This document shows, piece after piece, positions 1-7,157 of a DNA stretch of 44,813 nt. A program made the translations under genes and the position numbers. Origin of the DNA: Armatimonadota bacterium (lineage in GTDB: Bacteria; Armatimonadota; Fimbriimonadia; Fimbriimonadales; Fimbriimonadaceae); assembly GCA_018268335.1 (NCBI GenBank), contig JAFDWT010000028.1, positions 1-44,813 on the forward strand, given 5' to 3'. Under the pieces are notes generated by a model that made no database searches, was not told the DNA's origin, and worked only from the letters and a program-made list of their open reading frames with translations. How positions within the stretch are numbered: the first letter of the stretch is position 1; each line of letters begins with the position of its first letter.

Positions 1-941
1 CGGCGTGCGCCGACTGTCTTGCGGACGCCGATCTCCTTTCGCCGCTCGTTGACCGACATGAGCATGACCGTCATGACGCCCACACCGCCGACAAAGAGCG
101 CGATACTGGTAAGCCCGACGACCAGGGTCTGCAGCACGCTCAGGACCTGAAACACGAGCCCGAGCAAGTCCTCTTGGGTCAAGACGCTGAACTGGCTGCG
201 GTCTAGGACTTTGCCGAGGGCGGCGTCTACGTCTTGCAGTAGCCCCTTGGGCTCGTGCCGGCCGTCGACCTGGACGAACAGCCGGTCGATCTGCACGTCC
301 TTCTCATTGGCTTGGATGTATTTGAGGGGGACATAGGCGACATTATCCAGGCTCAGGCTGGCGAAGAGGCTCGTGCTCGACTTCTTTTCGGTGGTGACAC
401 CGACCACGTCGAAAGTCCGGGTGCCGATCTTGACCTTTCGCCCCACGGCCTTCTGGCTGCCGAACAACTCATCCTTGGCGCTGTCGCCCAGCACGCAGAC
501 CGGCTTGGTTTCTTGCTCTTGGTCAAAAAAGGTGCCCTCAGCCAGTTGGGCGTGATGGACGTCCTTCCATTCCGGCGTTGTCGCGAGGACAAACGGGAAA
601 GCCTCTTTGGCTCCGGCTTTGACCGAACCTCCGGCAAAGCTGATCTTGGCGACATGCGCAATTCCTGGGAGCTGCGCGACCTGAGCAGCGGCCGTGTCGT
701 TGATGTAACTTTTGCCCGCCAGGTTGGGGTTAAAGGTGCCGAATTCGACGTGCCCAGGGACGACGATGAGCAGGTTGACACCAAGGCCCTCGACCTGGCC
801 GCCGATGTCCTTCTCCACGCCAATGCCGATGCTGACGAGCAGGACGATGGCGATGCTGGCGACAGTCACGCCGATCCCGCTCAAAACGGCACGCTGCCAG
901 TGCTCAACTAAGCTGAGTACAGCAGCGTGGAGATTGCGCAT
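1..941 (-). CDS. MacB/FtsX-type ABC transporter permease, 3'-truncated by window edge
   Basis: An inner-membrane permease of the MacB family, which works with an ABC ATPase to move lipoproteins or peptides or to drive mechanotransmission. The frame starts at ATG 939-941 (MRNLHAAVLSLVEHWQRAVL) and stays open to base 1. A first membrane segment (SGIGVTVASIAIVLLVSIGI) is followed by a periplasmic MacB_PCD-like domain. A second membrane segment then leads into the family motif MSVNERRKEIGVRKTVGAR, encoded by about bases 3-59, where the window ends. The remaining two membrane segments would lie outside. No clear Shine-Dalgarno precedes the start. It lies downstream of the small lipoprotein genes but is separated from them by a terminator. 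The partner ATPase is not in the window. Family is well supported, substrate unknown. Confidence 0.85.
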   Translation of the reverse strand, partial: MRNLHAAVLSLVEHWQRAVLSGIGVTVASIAIVLLVSIGIGVEKDIGGQVEGLGVNLLIVVPGHVEFGTFNPNLAGKSYINDTAAAQVAQLPGIAHVAKISFAGGSVKAGAKEAFPFVLATTPEWKDVHHAQLAEGTFFDQEQETKPVCVLGDSAKDELFGSQKAVGRKVKIGTRTFDVVGVTTEKKSSTSLFASLSLDNVAYVPLKYIQANEKDVQIDRLFVQVDGRHEPKGLLQDVDAALGKVLDRSQFSVLTQEDLLGLVFQVLSVLQTLVVGLTSIALFVGGVGVMTVMLMSVNERRKEIGVRKTVGAR

Positions 942-965
942 ACGCTAGTAACAACTGTCATGGCA

Positions 966-1008
966 TAGAAAATGTCTCGCGACCGGGCACGAATGCCCGG
1001 TCGCGAGA
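966..1008 (-). terminator. Rho-independent terminator with TTCG tetraloop
   Basis: A perfect 15-bp inverted repeat (975-989 with 994-1008) closes a loop that reads TTCG on the minus strand and is followed there by a T-rich run (ATTTTCTAT). It lies just past the stop codon of the lipoprotein gene ending at 1028 and separates that gene from the permease. Confidence 0.85.
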
Positions 1009-1027
1009 GACTGGAACCAATGTGCGA

Positions 1028-1270
1028 CTAGTTGCCGCCGCCAGCTGTTTTGGCGCCGAAGCCGACATCCTTGTTCTTGAGATTGGCGGGTGGTGGTGGG
1101 TCGCTGGCCTCGAGCACGGCACCGCCGCCTTTCGTTTTCGCACCGCTGTTGTTGGCGGCTGGTTCAGTCGATGGCGGAGTCGCCGCAGGTCGAGACGGAG
1201 CCTGCTCGCATCCCGCCAGCAACAACGCTGTGGTGACAGCTGCTACGCAGAGTAGAAGAATCTTTTTCAT
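1028..1270 (-). CDS. small lipoprotein with NLKNKDVxFGAK C-terminal signature
   Basis: An 80-residue protein with a classical lipoprotein signal peptide, MKKILLLCVAAVTTALLLAGC, whose lipobox LAGC puts the acylated Cys near residue 21. The mature part is a low-complexity Pro/Ala/Gly/Lys linker. It ends in a motif, DPPPPANLKNKDVGFGAK, shared with the next gene upstream. The start was placed at ATG 1268-1270 because the longer open frame would add 34 residues ahead of the signal peptide. It is probably anchored in a membrane. No known domain recognised. It forms a pair with the paralogue at 1464-1715; each gene has its own terminator, so they are likely expressed separately or as processed units. 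Confidence 0.75.
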   Translation of the reverse strand: MKKILLLCVAAVTTALLLAGCEQAPSRPAATPPSTEPAANNSGAKTKGGGAVLEASDPPPPANLKNKDVGFGAKTAGGGN

Positions 1271-1429
1271 TGTGTGTTCGATTTCGGGAGTGAGCCTTGC
1301 ACTCCAAAAGACTGACGGCAGAAATGTTCTAGGGGCGCGGGGCACGAAGGCCCCGACACCCCCGATCGCCATGAGAGGAAAGACGTACAGTGATGGACTT
1401 GCGAGCCCCTACAGCGACCTAGTTGACAA

Positions 1430-1457
1430 TCTGGCAGTCGGTCTCCCGACTGCCAGA
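1430..1457 (-). terminator. Perfect 12-bp hairpin after lipoprotein gene
   Basis: Inverted repeat 1430-1441 with 1446-1457, loop GAGA (GNRA type) on the minus strand, starting 6 nt after the stop codon of the gene at 1464-1715. The following minus-strand bases (TTGTCAACTA) are only weakly T-rich, so termination efficiency is uncertain. Confidence 0.7.
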
Positions 1458-1463
1458 CGCCTC

Positions 1464-1715
1464 TTACTTATTGACCTTGGCACCAAAGGCGACGTCTTTG
1501 TTCTTGAGGTTTTTCGGCGGAAGCGGGTCGTATGGCTCAAGGGCCATACCAGATCCTGGCTTCTTACCAGTGGACGGCAATGCAGCTTGCTGCCTGCCTT
1601 CCAGCACCTCTTTCGTCAGCTTTTCTCGCCCGGAGATGTCCTCTTGATCGCCGCATCCGGCCAAAAGAATGGCCGATGCGGCGATGATCAAGGCACCCCA
1701 ATTGCACTTGGTCAT
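1464..1715 (-). CDS. small lipoprotein, paralogue of the neighbouring lipoprotein
   Basis: An 83-residue protein starting at ATG 1713-1715 with the signal peptide MTKCNWGALIIAASAILLAGC (lipobox LAGC). The mature region ends in DPLPPKNLKNKDVAFGAKVNK. Aligned with the protein at 1028-1270, the last 30 or so residues share the pattern G-x-G-x-x-L-E-x-x-D-P-x-P-P-x-NLKNKDV-x-FGAK, while signal peptides and linkers differ. This points to a duplicated lipoprotein whose conserved tail is the functional part. It starts 10 nt after the pseudopilin gene ends and is on the same strand, so co-transcription with the pseudopilin is likely. Function unknown. Confidence 0.75.
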   Translation of the reverse strand: MTKCNWGALIIAASAILLAGCGDQEDISGREKLTKEVLEGRQQAALPSTGKKPGSGMALEPYDPLPPKNLKNKDVAFGAKVNK

Positions 1716-1725
1716 GTTGACTGTC

Positions 1726-2616
1726 TTACCAGCGCAGGTCAGCGTCGGTGCCGTCCAGCGTCCACAGGTACTTCGACAGATCCGTGATGGCGGCGCCGTC
1801 GTTACCATTGGTGGAGACGACTGAGCCGTAGTCGGTGCCGATGGCCAGTGCGTCAGGCTTCATGAACTTGGCGTGACCGTCGACGAAGCCGACGACCGAA
1901 CCGCCGACCGGGTTGTTGCGTGTAGCGCGGACGCTAGCCGAGTAGGCACCCACGGCCGGATTGGTACCGACGTTGGCAGCCCAGTTGCCCGAGCCCTTCG
2001 TGCCGTCCCAGAAGATACAGGCGGTCGGAGCCGGGGCGATGATCGGCCAGGCGCCAGGAGGGTTGGCACCGAAGAAGCCGCCAGCAGACGCGTTGGTGAA
2101 GCCCTGGGACTCGGTGAACATGACCGTGTCAGCCGGCTTGACCGAAGAACCTTCGTTGCGGGCCAGACCGGTGTCGCAGTTGTAGAACGGTGCCAAGAAG
2201 ATGTAGTTGTAGCCGTACATCGGGCGGCGGTTCTGGGTGTAGTACCAAGCGTTCGGGCCCACGACGTTGCCTTGGGTGTCACCGACGACCGGGTCGACGA
2301 GCATCTGGATGCTCTTGATATACGGAGCCGTGATGCCGACCCAGGTCTGCGAAGCGACCGGAAGGCCGTCGGCGCAGCGGGTGGGATCCGGGCAGGACAG
2401 GTTGCCATAGCGGCCGCTGAGGAACAACGGGAAGTTGTCGTCAAAGTCGGCCTGGTAGATCTTGGCGCTCAACGTGATCTGCTTCACGTTCGAGAGCGAG
2501 GAAGTCTTCTTTGCCGCGGCCTTGGCTTGGGCAAAAACAGGGAAGAGAATGGCTGCGAGGATGGCGATGATGGCGATCACGACCAGCAGTTCAATGAGGG
2601 TAAATGCACGTTTCAT
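1726..2616 (-). CDS. type II-secretion-like pseudopilin (DUF1559-style, prepilin N-terminus)
   Basis: A 296-residue protein with an N-terminal prepilin cleavage and methylation domain: MKRA then FTLIELLVVIAIIAIL. The predicted peptidase site is after Ala4 (most prepilins have Gly there), with Glu5 of the mature protein present. The hydrophobic helix covers residues 5-28. The rest is the large beta-rich head of the DUF1559 group expanded in Planctomycetes and Armatimonadota, with the C-terminal GFVDGHAKF motif near the end; the upstream His of the H-X9-DG signature appears replaced. The start at 2614-2616 has AGGAG about 10 nt upstream. A promoter lies at 2645-2673. Probably an exported surface or pseudopilus subunit; its specific role is unknown. 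Confidence 0.88.
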   Translation of the reverse strand: MKRAFTLIELLVVIAIIAILAAILFPVFAQAKAAAKKTSSLSNVKQITLSAKIYQADFDDNFPLFLSGRYGNLSCPDPTRCADGLPVASQTWVGITAPYIKSIQMLVDPVVGDTQGNVVGPNAWYYTQNRRPMYGYNYIFLAPFYNCDTGLARNEGSSVKPADTVMFTESQGFTNASAGGFFGANPPGAWPIIAPAPTACIFWDGTKGSGNWAANVGTNPAVGAYSASVRATRNNPVGGSVVGFVDGHAKFMKPDALAIGTDYGSVVSTNGNDGAAITDLSKYLWTLDGTDADLRW

Positions 2617-2644
2617 ATCGTTCAGATCTCCTGAAGATCGCCGT

Positions 2645-2673
2645 ACTGTACCACGCCGAAAGTCCCGAAACAA
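2645..2673 (-). promoter_or_regulatory. sigma70-type promoter for pseudopilin gene
   Basis: On the minus strand, -35 TTGTTT (2668-2673) and -10 TACAGT (2645-2650) are separated by exactly 17 nt. The -10 is about 30 nt from the pseudopilin start and downstream of the helicase stop codon. Confidence 0.55.
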
Positions 2674-2725
2674 GAGGGTTCCTCTATATTGCGGCACTTT
2701 TTCGGTGAATTCAGGTTTTCTTGAA

Positions 2726-4045
2726 CTAATTGGACATAAGTCCAGCCCTGCGTTCGAAATCCCAGATTCGTTGGTTGACAATGCAATCACCTGGCATCAC
2801 CCGGCGCCGCAAGGAGAGGCCGTCCAAGGTCCGACAGCGGGATAGAGCCACATAGAGCTGACCATGGGCGAACGCCCGCATGTCCAGGTCCACCGCCATG
2901 CGGTCGAAGGTCAGCCCCTGGGCCTTGTGGATCGTCACAGCCCAGGCCAGCTTGAGCGGAAATTGTGTGAACGTGCCGACCGGTTCGGCGGCGATGCGGT
3001 GGCTGCCTCGGTCCCAGGTGTAGCGTGTCTTCTCCCAGCTCTCCCGCTCAACCGTCACATCCAGACCGTCCGCGGTGCGTACTCCGATGGCGTCCGGTTC
3101 CACCCAGCGGACGGTGCCGAGCGTGCCGTTCACCCACTGCTTGGCGTTCTTGACAAACATCACCTGGGCACCGGGGCGCAGCCGCAGGACCAGGTCGGTC
3201 GGGAGATCGCGGCCAAAGTCGCCGACTAGAGAGCCCTCGAGAATCGACTCGGGGCTGGAGAGCGCAGCCAGGCGCGAGAGGTTGATCGTCTGCGCCCGCC
3301 CGTTTGTGGCTGTGAGGGTGATGACATGCTCGCCCTCGATTTCCGCACCGACGCGTGAATTGAAATACTCCAATTCCGACGTGTCACCTCGGCGTAGCCT
3401 GTTCAGTGCCCACAAAAACTCCGGGTCTTCTTTCTGCCGGTGGACGGTTTGAAGCTCGATGACATCAATGCTCCCACCGCGCACGACGTCGCTGTCAAAA
3501 AAGAACGGTGAACTGTACCGATGGGCGATCATCTCGCCTTCGGCCCCGTTGGGAACAACGGGCTCGAGCTGCCAGAGGTCGCCAAAGGCGACCACTGTCT
3601 TGCCGCCGAATGGCTCCCGGCGACCGGTGTTCCGCCGCAGGCTCAGGTCGATGGCGTCCATCACGTCGGCCCGCACCATGCTGATCTCGTCGATGATGAC
3701 CAGGTCGAGCGAGGCGATCAGGCGTTGCTTGGGCGCGCCGCGCTTGAACGTCGGGACCCGCTCGGGGTCGTCGTCCAAGGGGCCGAGTTTGAAGTTGAAA
3801 AAGGAATGGATGGTCTGGCCGCCGGCATTGATGGCTGCCAGACCGGTCGGGGCCAGGACGACCGACTTCAAGGGTGTCTCGGCCACCAGTTTGCGCAGCA
3901 CGGTCGACTTGCCCGTGCCCGCCTTGCCGGTGACGAAGATCATCCGCCCATAGGTCGGCATGTCGGGTACGGATTCCAGGGCGGCGATCTGGTCGGGGCT
4001 CAGGTCGACGTCGGCCGTCACCATAGCGGGCCAACGCTGTTCCAT
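2726..4045 (-). CDS. PIF1/RecD-like DNA helicase
   Basis: A 439-residue superfamily 1B helicase expected to unwind DNA 5' to 3' using ATP. Walker A is GKAGTGKST (about residues 40-48). Walker B is LVIIDEISM, followed by a conserved ADVMDAIDLSLR helix. A Q-loop region (VVAFGDLWQLEPV) follows. The C-terminal UvrD_C_2-like part ends in AWAVTIHKAQGLTFDRMAVD and LYVALSRCRTLDGLSL, the usual PIF1 motifs V and VI. The length fits stand-alone bacterial PIF1-like proteins with no extra nuclease domain. The ATG at 4043-4045 has a GGGG stretch immediately upstream; a second in-frame ATG seven codons on is possible. It is divergent from the phage-like genes at 4119, so it could be their neighbour by chance. 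Biological role (replication-fork or repair work) is inferred. Confidence 0.88.
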   Translation of the reverse strand: MEQRWPAMVTADVDLSPDQIAALESVPDMPTYGRMIFVTGKAGTGKSTVLRKLVAETPLKSVVLAPTGLAAINAGGQTIHSFFNFKLGPLDDDPERVPTFKRGAPKQRLIASLDLVIIDEISMVRADVMDAIDLSLRRNTGRREPFGGKTVVAFGDLWQLEPVVPNGAEGEMIAHRYSSPFFFDSDVVRGGSIDVIELQTVHRQKEDPEFLWALNRLRRGDTSELEYFNSRVGAEIEGEHVITLTATNGRAQTINLSRLAALSSPESILEGSLVGDFGRDLPTDLVLRLRPGAQVMFVKNAKQWVNGTLGTVRWVEPDAIGVRTADGLDVTVERESWEKTRYTWDRGSHRIAAEPVGTFTQFPLKLAWAVTIHKAQGLTFDRMAVDLDMRAFAHGQLYVALSRCRTLDGLSLRRRVMPGDCIVNQRIWDFERRAGLMSN

Positions 4046-4118
4046 CCCCGCATTCTATCCGTCCCTGCACGTTTCCGGTTGACACCTGTCCAGCAAACCT
4101 CCAAAGCCAACGGAGCCC

Positions 4119-4451
4119 ATGAATTCCATTCTTGAAGCGGGGCAGACCGCCTACCAATCTGTTTCGACCTCAGTACTTCGCGTCTTCGGAGCCAGCGGCT
4201 GGACAGGCGCCGATTCCGGTGCCGGCCAGCAGCGCATAGTGACCCTCTGCACATGCAGTGGTGCCGCTGTCTTCGTCCAATCCATAGACCAAGCCGCCGC
4301 CCTCGCCGGCGCGGTGTCGGCCACCGACTACTTGGTCAGCCTTGCCGCAGGGCAGACTGCTGTCCTTCGGTTGGCCGCTGGCCAGTCGCTTGCCGTGATA
4401 AGTGCCGGAACTTCGGTCGTCCGAGCCAGTGAAGTCGTGGAGGTGGCCTAG
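4119..4451 (+). CDS. hypothetical phage-structural-like protein
   Basis: A 110-residue protein rich in Ala, Ser, Val and Thr with no membrane helix and no recognised domain. GGAG sits 4-5 nt before ATG 4119. It is followed with no gap by the tail-fibre-like gene (its TAG is directly adjacent to the next ATG), so the two are translationally linked. Small beta-rich, Ala/Ser/Gly-rich proteins directly upstream of fibre genes are common in phage tail modules, which is the basis of the call. Function is not known. Confidence 0.6.
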   Translation: MNSILEAGQTAYQSVSTSVLRVFGASGWTGADSGAGQQRIVTLCTCSGAAVFVQSIDQAAALAGAVSATDYLVSLAAGQTAVLRLAAGQSLAVISAGTSVVRASEVVEVA

Positions 4452-6116
4452 ATGCTGTCTGGCCTCTATCCTGTCTTTGAACCAGCTGCCGCCAGCGTGA
4501 CTCCGGGTTCGCTGAACTCTGAGAATCGCCCACCGAGCGCTTCTGACAATGCCAGCCGCGGCTATACATCCACAAGCGAAATCTGGCAGTACGGCGGCCG
4601 CTTCTATCAGCCGGTCGCCACGCCGGACGCGACCAGCGCCGCATGGGCGCCGGTCCAAACGCCAGCAGGCACTTGGGTCGACATCGTGACAGCTATGCCC
4701 AGCGGATCGGTGGCGGCGGCCTATGGGCTGTTCGCCATCAAGAGCGGATTCACCGGCCCCTGCATCGACATCTCCGTCACCATCAACTCAACGCCGACCG
4801 CCTTCACGATCAACATCCTGACCGGTGGCAAGCTGGACACCTCAGCCCTCGGCGCGGCGATGGTCAGGGCCGACGCTGGCTCCAAGGTGACTGTGACCAA
4901 GTGGTACGACCAGAACGGCACCAACCATGCGACGAGCGGCACCAACACCCTGTTCATTGACTGGGATCCGGTGCTCGGCATGTACGCGCTGTTTGGCGAG
5001 ACCAGCACGATGACCGCGCGCAACCTGGTGATCCCGAACACGGTCAGCGTCAACTCCCGCCAATGCTCGTTCTGGGCGATGGGGCGCGGCGTGGTGGCCT
5101 GCGGTAAAACTTCCCCGGTCGTCGGCTGCCTGGGCAACTGGAACGGCGGCACCGGCCCGCTCCTTTTCATCGGCAACGAATACACCTCGAGCCCCGAGAC
5201 CAGCAAGCCGACCCTCGCCGCCTGGCAAACGGGCCAGAACTACCGGACGCCCAGCACGATGGTGCCCCTGGACTGTGGCCTCTGCGTCGTCGGCGTCGTG
5301 CCGTCCGCGAGCAACACGACCTTCTGGTGCAACGAGGACACTGGCGTCAACGCCACCGCACCGACGTCAGCGACCTTGACCGGCGGCGCGATCGGCACGA
5401 ACACTGTCGGCGCCGACCGCTATGCCAGCATGCGGTTTGTCGCCGTGATGGTCACGCAGACCACGGCCCTGACGAGCGCCGTCCAACAGCAGTTGCGCTA
5501 CGCCGCCTACTTGCAACTTGGCATCATGCCGCAGGTGAAAGACCGCGTGGTCTTCATTGGCGACTCGCGGACACAAGGGTTCATCGCCGCCCAGGCCGAC
5601 ACCCTGCCGATGGCTGTCGTCGAGCGTCTGACCCGTTCGGCCAAAGTCCACAACTGCGGCAATTCCGGCTGGGGCAACACCCACTTCACCACCGGCTCGC
5701 CTTCTACTCTGGGAGCGGTCAATACTCTCTATAATTCGACCCGCAAGAACATCGCCGTCGTCTGGCTGGGCGTGAACGACTTCCTGGTCAGCAACCTCGC
5801 GACCGACCAAGCGTTCACCGCCCTCACCGCCAACATCGCGACGCTCAAAGCGCAGGGGTGGACAGTTCTCCTGGTGAACGAAGCCGCGACGACGAGCACT
5901 GTCAACAGCACCAACACCAAGCTGGCGACGCTGCGGGGCCTCATCGCCGCCGGAGGGCACGGGGCCGACGAACTCATCGAGCTCGGCGGTCTGACGCCCT
6001 ACCTTGCCGCATCAAACACCGCCTACTACCCCGACGGCCTGCATGGCTCGACCGCGCTCTATCACATGATGGCCAGCCGGATCGCCGAGCGGCTCGATTA
6101 CTGGCTCGGCCTCTAG
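4452..6116 (+). CDS. phage tail-fibre-like protein with arabinofuranosidase-B-like and SGNH hydrolase domains
   Basis: A 554-residue protein. Residues 1-75 resemble short phage tail N-termini. Residues about 85-330 resemble the concanavalin-like arabinofuranosidase-B fold often carried by phage tail proteins: AAYGLFAIKSGFTGPCIDI, then LDTSALGAAMV and VTKWYDQNGTNHAT. Residues about 365-554 form an SGNH/GDSL esterase domain: GDS with nucleophile Ser372, GNSG, GVND with Asn442, and PDGLHGS giving Asp528 and His531, so all catalytic blocks are present. Such enzymes deacetylate or de-esterify surface glycans, fitting a depolymerising fibre. There is no signal peptide, which argues for a virion or injection-particle protein rather than a secreted cell enzyme. 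Its stop TAG overlaps that of the convergent gene at 6113. Confidence 0.8.
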   Translation: MLSGLYPVFEPAAASVTPGSLNSENRPPSASDNASRGYTSTSEIWQYGGRFYQPVATPDATSAAWAPVQTPAGTWVDIVTAMPSGSVAAAYGLFAIKSGFTGPCIDISVTINSTPTAFTINILTGGKLDTSALGAAMVRADAGSKVTVTKWYDQNGTNHATSGTNTLFIDWDPVLGMYALFGETSTMTARNLVIPNTVSVNSRQCSFWAMGRGVVACGKTSPVVGCLGNWNGGTGPLLFIGNEYTSSPETSKPTLAAWQTGQNYRTPSTMVPLDCGLCVVGVVPSASNTTFWCNEDTGVNATAPTSATLTGGAIGTNTVGADRYASMRFVAVMVTQTTALTSAVQQQLRYAAYLQLGIMPQVKDRVVFIGDSRTQGFIAAQADTLPMAVVERLTRSAKVHNCGNSGWGNTHFTTGSPSTLGAVNTLYNSTRKNIAVVWLGVNDFLVSNLATDQAFTALTANIATLKAQGWTVLLVNEAATTSTVNSTNTKLATLRGLIAAGGHGADELIELGGLTPYLAASNTAYYPDGLHGSTALYHMMASRIAERLDYWLGL

Positions 6117-6685
6117 CCGCGCTTCCGCTGGCGCATCGCCAGCACCGAGACGAGCCCGGACAGTGCCACAGAGCACGGTTCGGGCACCGTCTCAAGGCGC
6201 ACGTTGTCAAAGTTCATCGAACCCGACGTCGGAGTCGGAAACAACTGGACATACATGTCGTCAAGCCAAAGATCGGGCCGGTCGCTGGTCAGACCTTCGT
6301 ACCGGTCGGCCGACTGGACCATGAGCGCCTGTTGGAACGACACCCAACCCCCAGAGTGCCCCAAGATCTCGATTTGCCCGAACGGCGCGGCGTTGCTCGA
6401 GACGTCGAGCCCTAAGAAGCGAAACTGGCCCCCGTCCAACCGCGTGAACCGCGCAAAAGAATAGTCGCCGAACCCGACCGCCTGCAACGCCGGGTCGCCG
6501 GGAATAAAGGTGTGGCTCTCGTGCCACACGCCAAAGGTGCCCTCGACATGGAACCCCTGCGAGTCCAAAGCCGAGAAACTGCACCCGTCCGCGCCATGCA
6601 ACTCGCTAAAGTCCAGTGTCACAGCAGCTGGCACTAGGGCAGGGATAAACAGGATAGCAAGCCCAATCTTCCGCTTCAAACCCAT
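6113..6685 (-). CDS. PEP-CTERM sorting-signal protein
   Basis: A 190-residue exported protein. The N-terminal signal peptide is MGLKRKIGLAILFIPALVPA. The C-terminus has the complete PEP-CTERM tripartite signal: VPEP, a hydrophobic stretch (CSVALSGLVSVLAM) and a basic tail RQRKRG. Such proteins are processed by an exosortase and usually delivered to the exopolysaccharide or cell surface. The middle is a beta-sandwich-like domain (FSELHGADGCSF to NFDNVRLE) like those of many PEP-CTERM proteins that bind carbohydrate; that part is inference. No exosortase gene is present in this window. The stop codon shares the CTAG at 6113-6116 with the stop of the convergent fibre gene. Confidence 0.88.
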   Translation of the reverse strand: MGLKRKIGLAILFIPALVPAAVTLDFSELHGADGCSFSALDSQGFHVEGTFGVWHESHTFIPGDPALQAVGFGDYSFARFTRLDGGQFRFLGLDVSSNAAPFGQIEILGHSGGWVSFQQALMVQSADRYEGLTSDRPDLWLDDMYVQLFPTPTSGSMNFDNVRLETVPEPCSVALSGLVSVLAMRQRKRG

Positions 6686-6755
6686 TCGTTTCCCCCCCCA
6701 AAATCCACCGTCATCCTACATCATCTCCGTTCCAAATCCAAAGGCAGCGAATAGA

Positions 6756-6810
6756 AACCTCTCCTTAGAAGGGGGAGGTCGGCGAGCTCCGGCGAACCGG
6801 GTGGGGGGAT
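6756..6810 (-). repeat. intergenic stem-loop repeat, family A (reverse copy)
   Basis: Reads in the opposite direction to the copies at 41959-42025 and 43464-43525. Shared parts are a CACCCGGTTCGCCGGAGCT block, a GCCGACCTCCCCC block and a terminal GGAGAGGT. The last two form a hairpin (CCTCTCC with GGGGGAGG). It lies 70 bp upstream of the PEP-CTERM gene. Confidence 0.7.
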
Positions 6811-6871
6811 CGCCGGCTCCGGAGAATCCCCTCACCCTTCGAGCTTCCGCCTGCGCAGGAGCTACGGCGGA

Positions 6872-6967
6872 CTCCTCGAAGTCCTCTCCCCAAGGAGAGG
6901 TGTCTGGTTTGGTCACGCTCGGTGATCGCACTGGTAGCGCCAGTGGCACCCATCAGGAGGGTCGGGG
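6872..6967 (+). repeat. composite intergenic repeat D+B, copy 1
   Basis: Part D (6872-6917) carries the block CTCCTCGAAGTCCTCTCC and the hairpin CCTCTCC-CCAA-GGAGAGG (6883-6900). Part B (6911-6967) carries CTCGGTGATCGCACTGG, the dyad CACTGG/CCAGTG and GTGGCACCCATC, ending in GGGTCGGGG. The same D+B order recurs at 7987-8085. Confidence 0.75.
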
Positions 6968-7061
6968 CCTCGGCCCCCGTGGGTGGCTCTTCCGGAGTTC
7001 CGGAGAACCGGGGGCACGGGCATCACCCCGGCCAAGCGGAGGCTTTGTGGTGATGCTGAAG

Positions 7062-7149
7062 GCGCTCGGTGATCGCACTGGTTAGCACCAGTGGCACCCA
7101 TCCGAAGGGTCGGGCCACCCGGCCCCATCCGCTGGGTCGGGCCACCCGG
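7062..7149 (+). repeat. intergenic repeat B, copy 2, with a tandem 16-bp direct repeat
   Basis: 7062-7117 matches part B (GCTCGGTGATCGCACTGG, dyad CACTGG/CCAGTG, GTGGCACCCATCC). It runs into two copies of GGGTCGGGCCACCCGG at 7107-7122 and 7134-7149. Together with the copies at 6756 and 6872 it fills most of the 470-bp gap between the genes at 6685 and 7158; I see no gene in that gap. Confidence 0.7.
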
Positions 7150-7157
7150 ACCTTGGC

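Noticed and set aside
255-911. Long plus-strand open frame opposite the MacB-type permease
   Set aside because: High GC gives open antisense frames; the minus strand carries clear MacB motifs and the plus translation has no recognisable sequence.
4079-4084. TTGACA upstream of the phage-like gene at 4119 as a promoter
   Set aside because: A perfect -35 but no acceptable -10 at 16-18 nt (CAAAGC).
6756-7149. CRISPR array
   Set aside because: Repeats are of several kinds, irregularly spaced, with no uniform spacers and no cas genes.
6510-7150. Short frames reading through the repeat cluster (GATGATSAI-like peptides)
   Set aside because: They arise from repeat B itself and lack start signals; no protein family is recognised.
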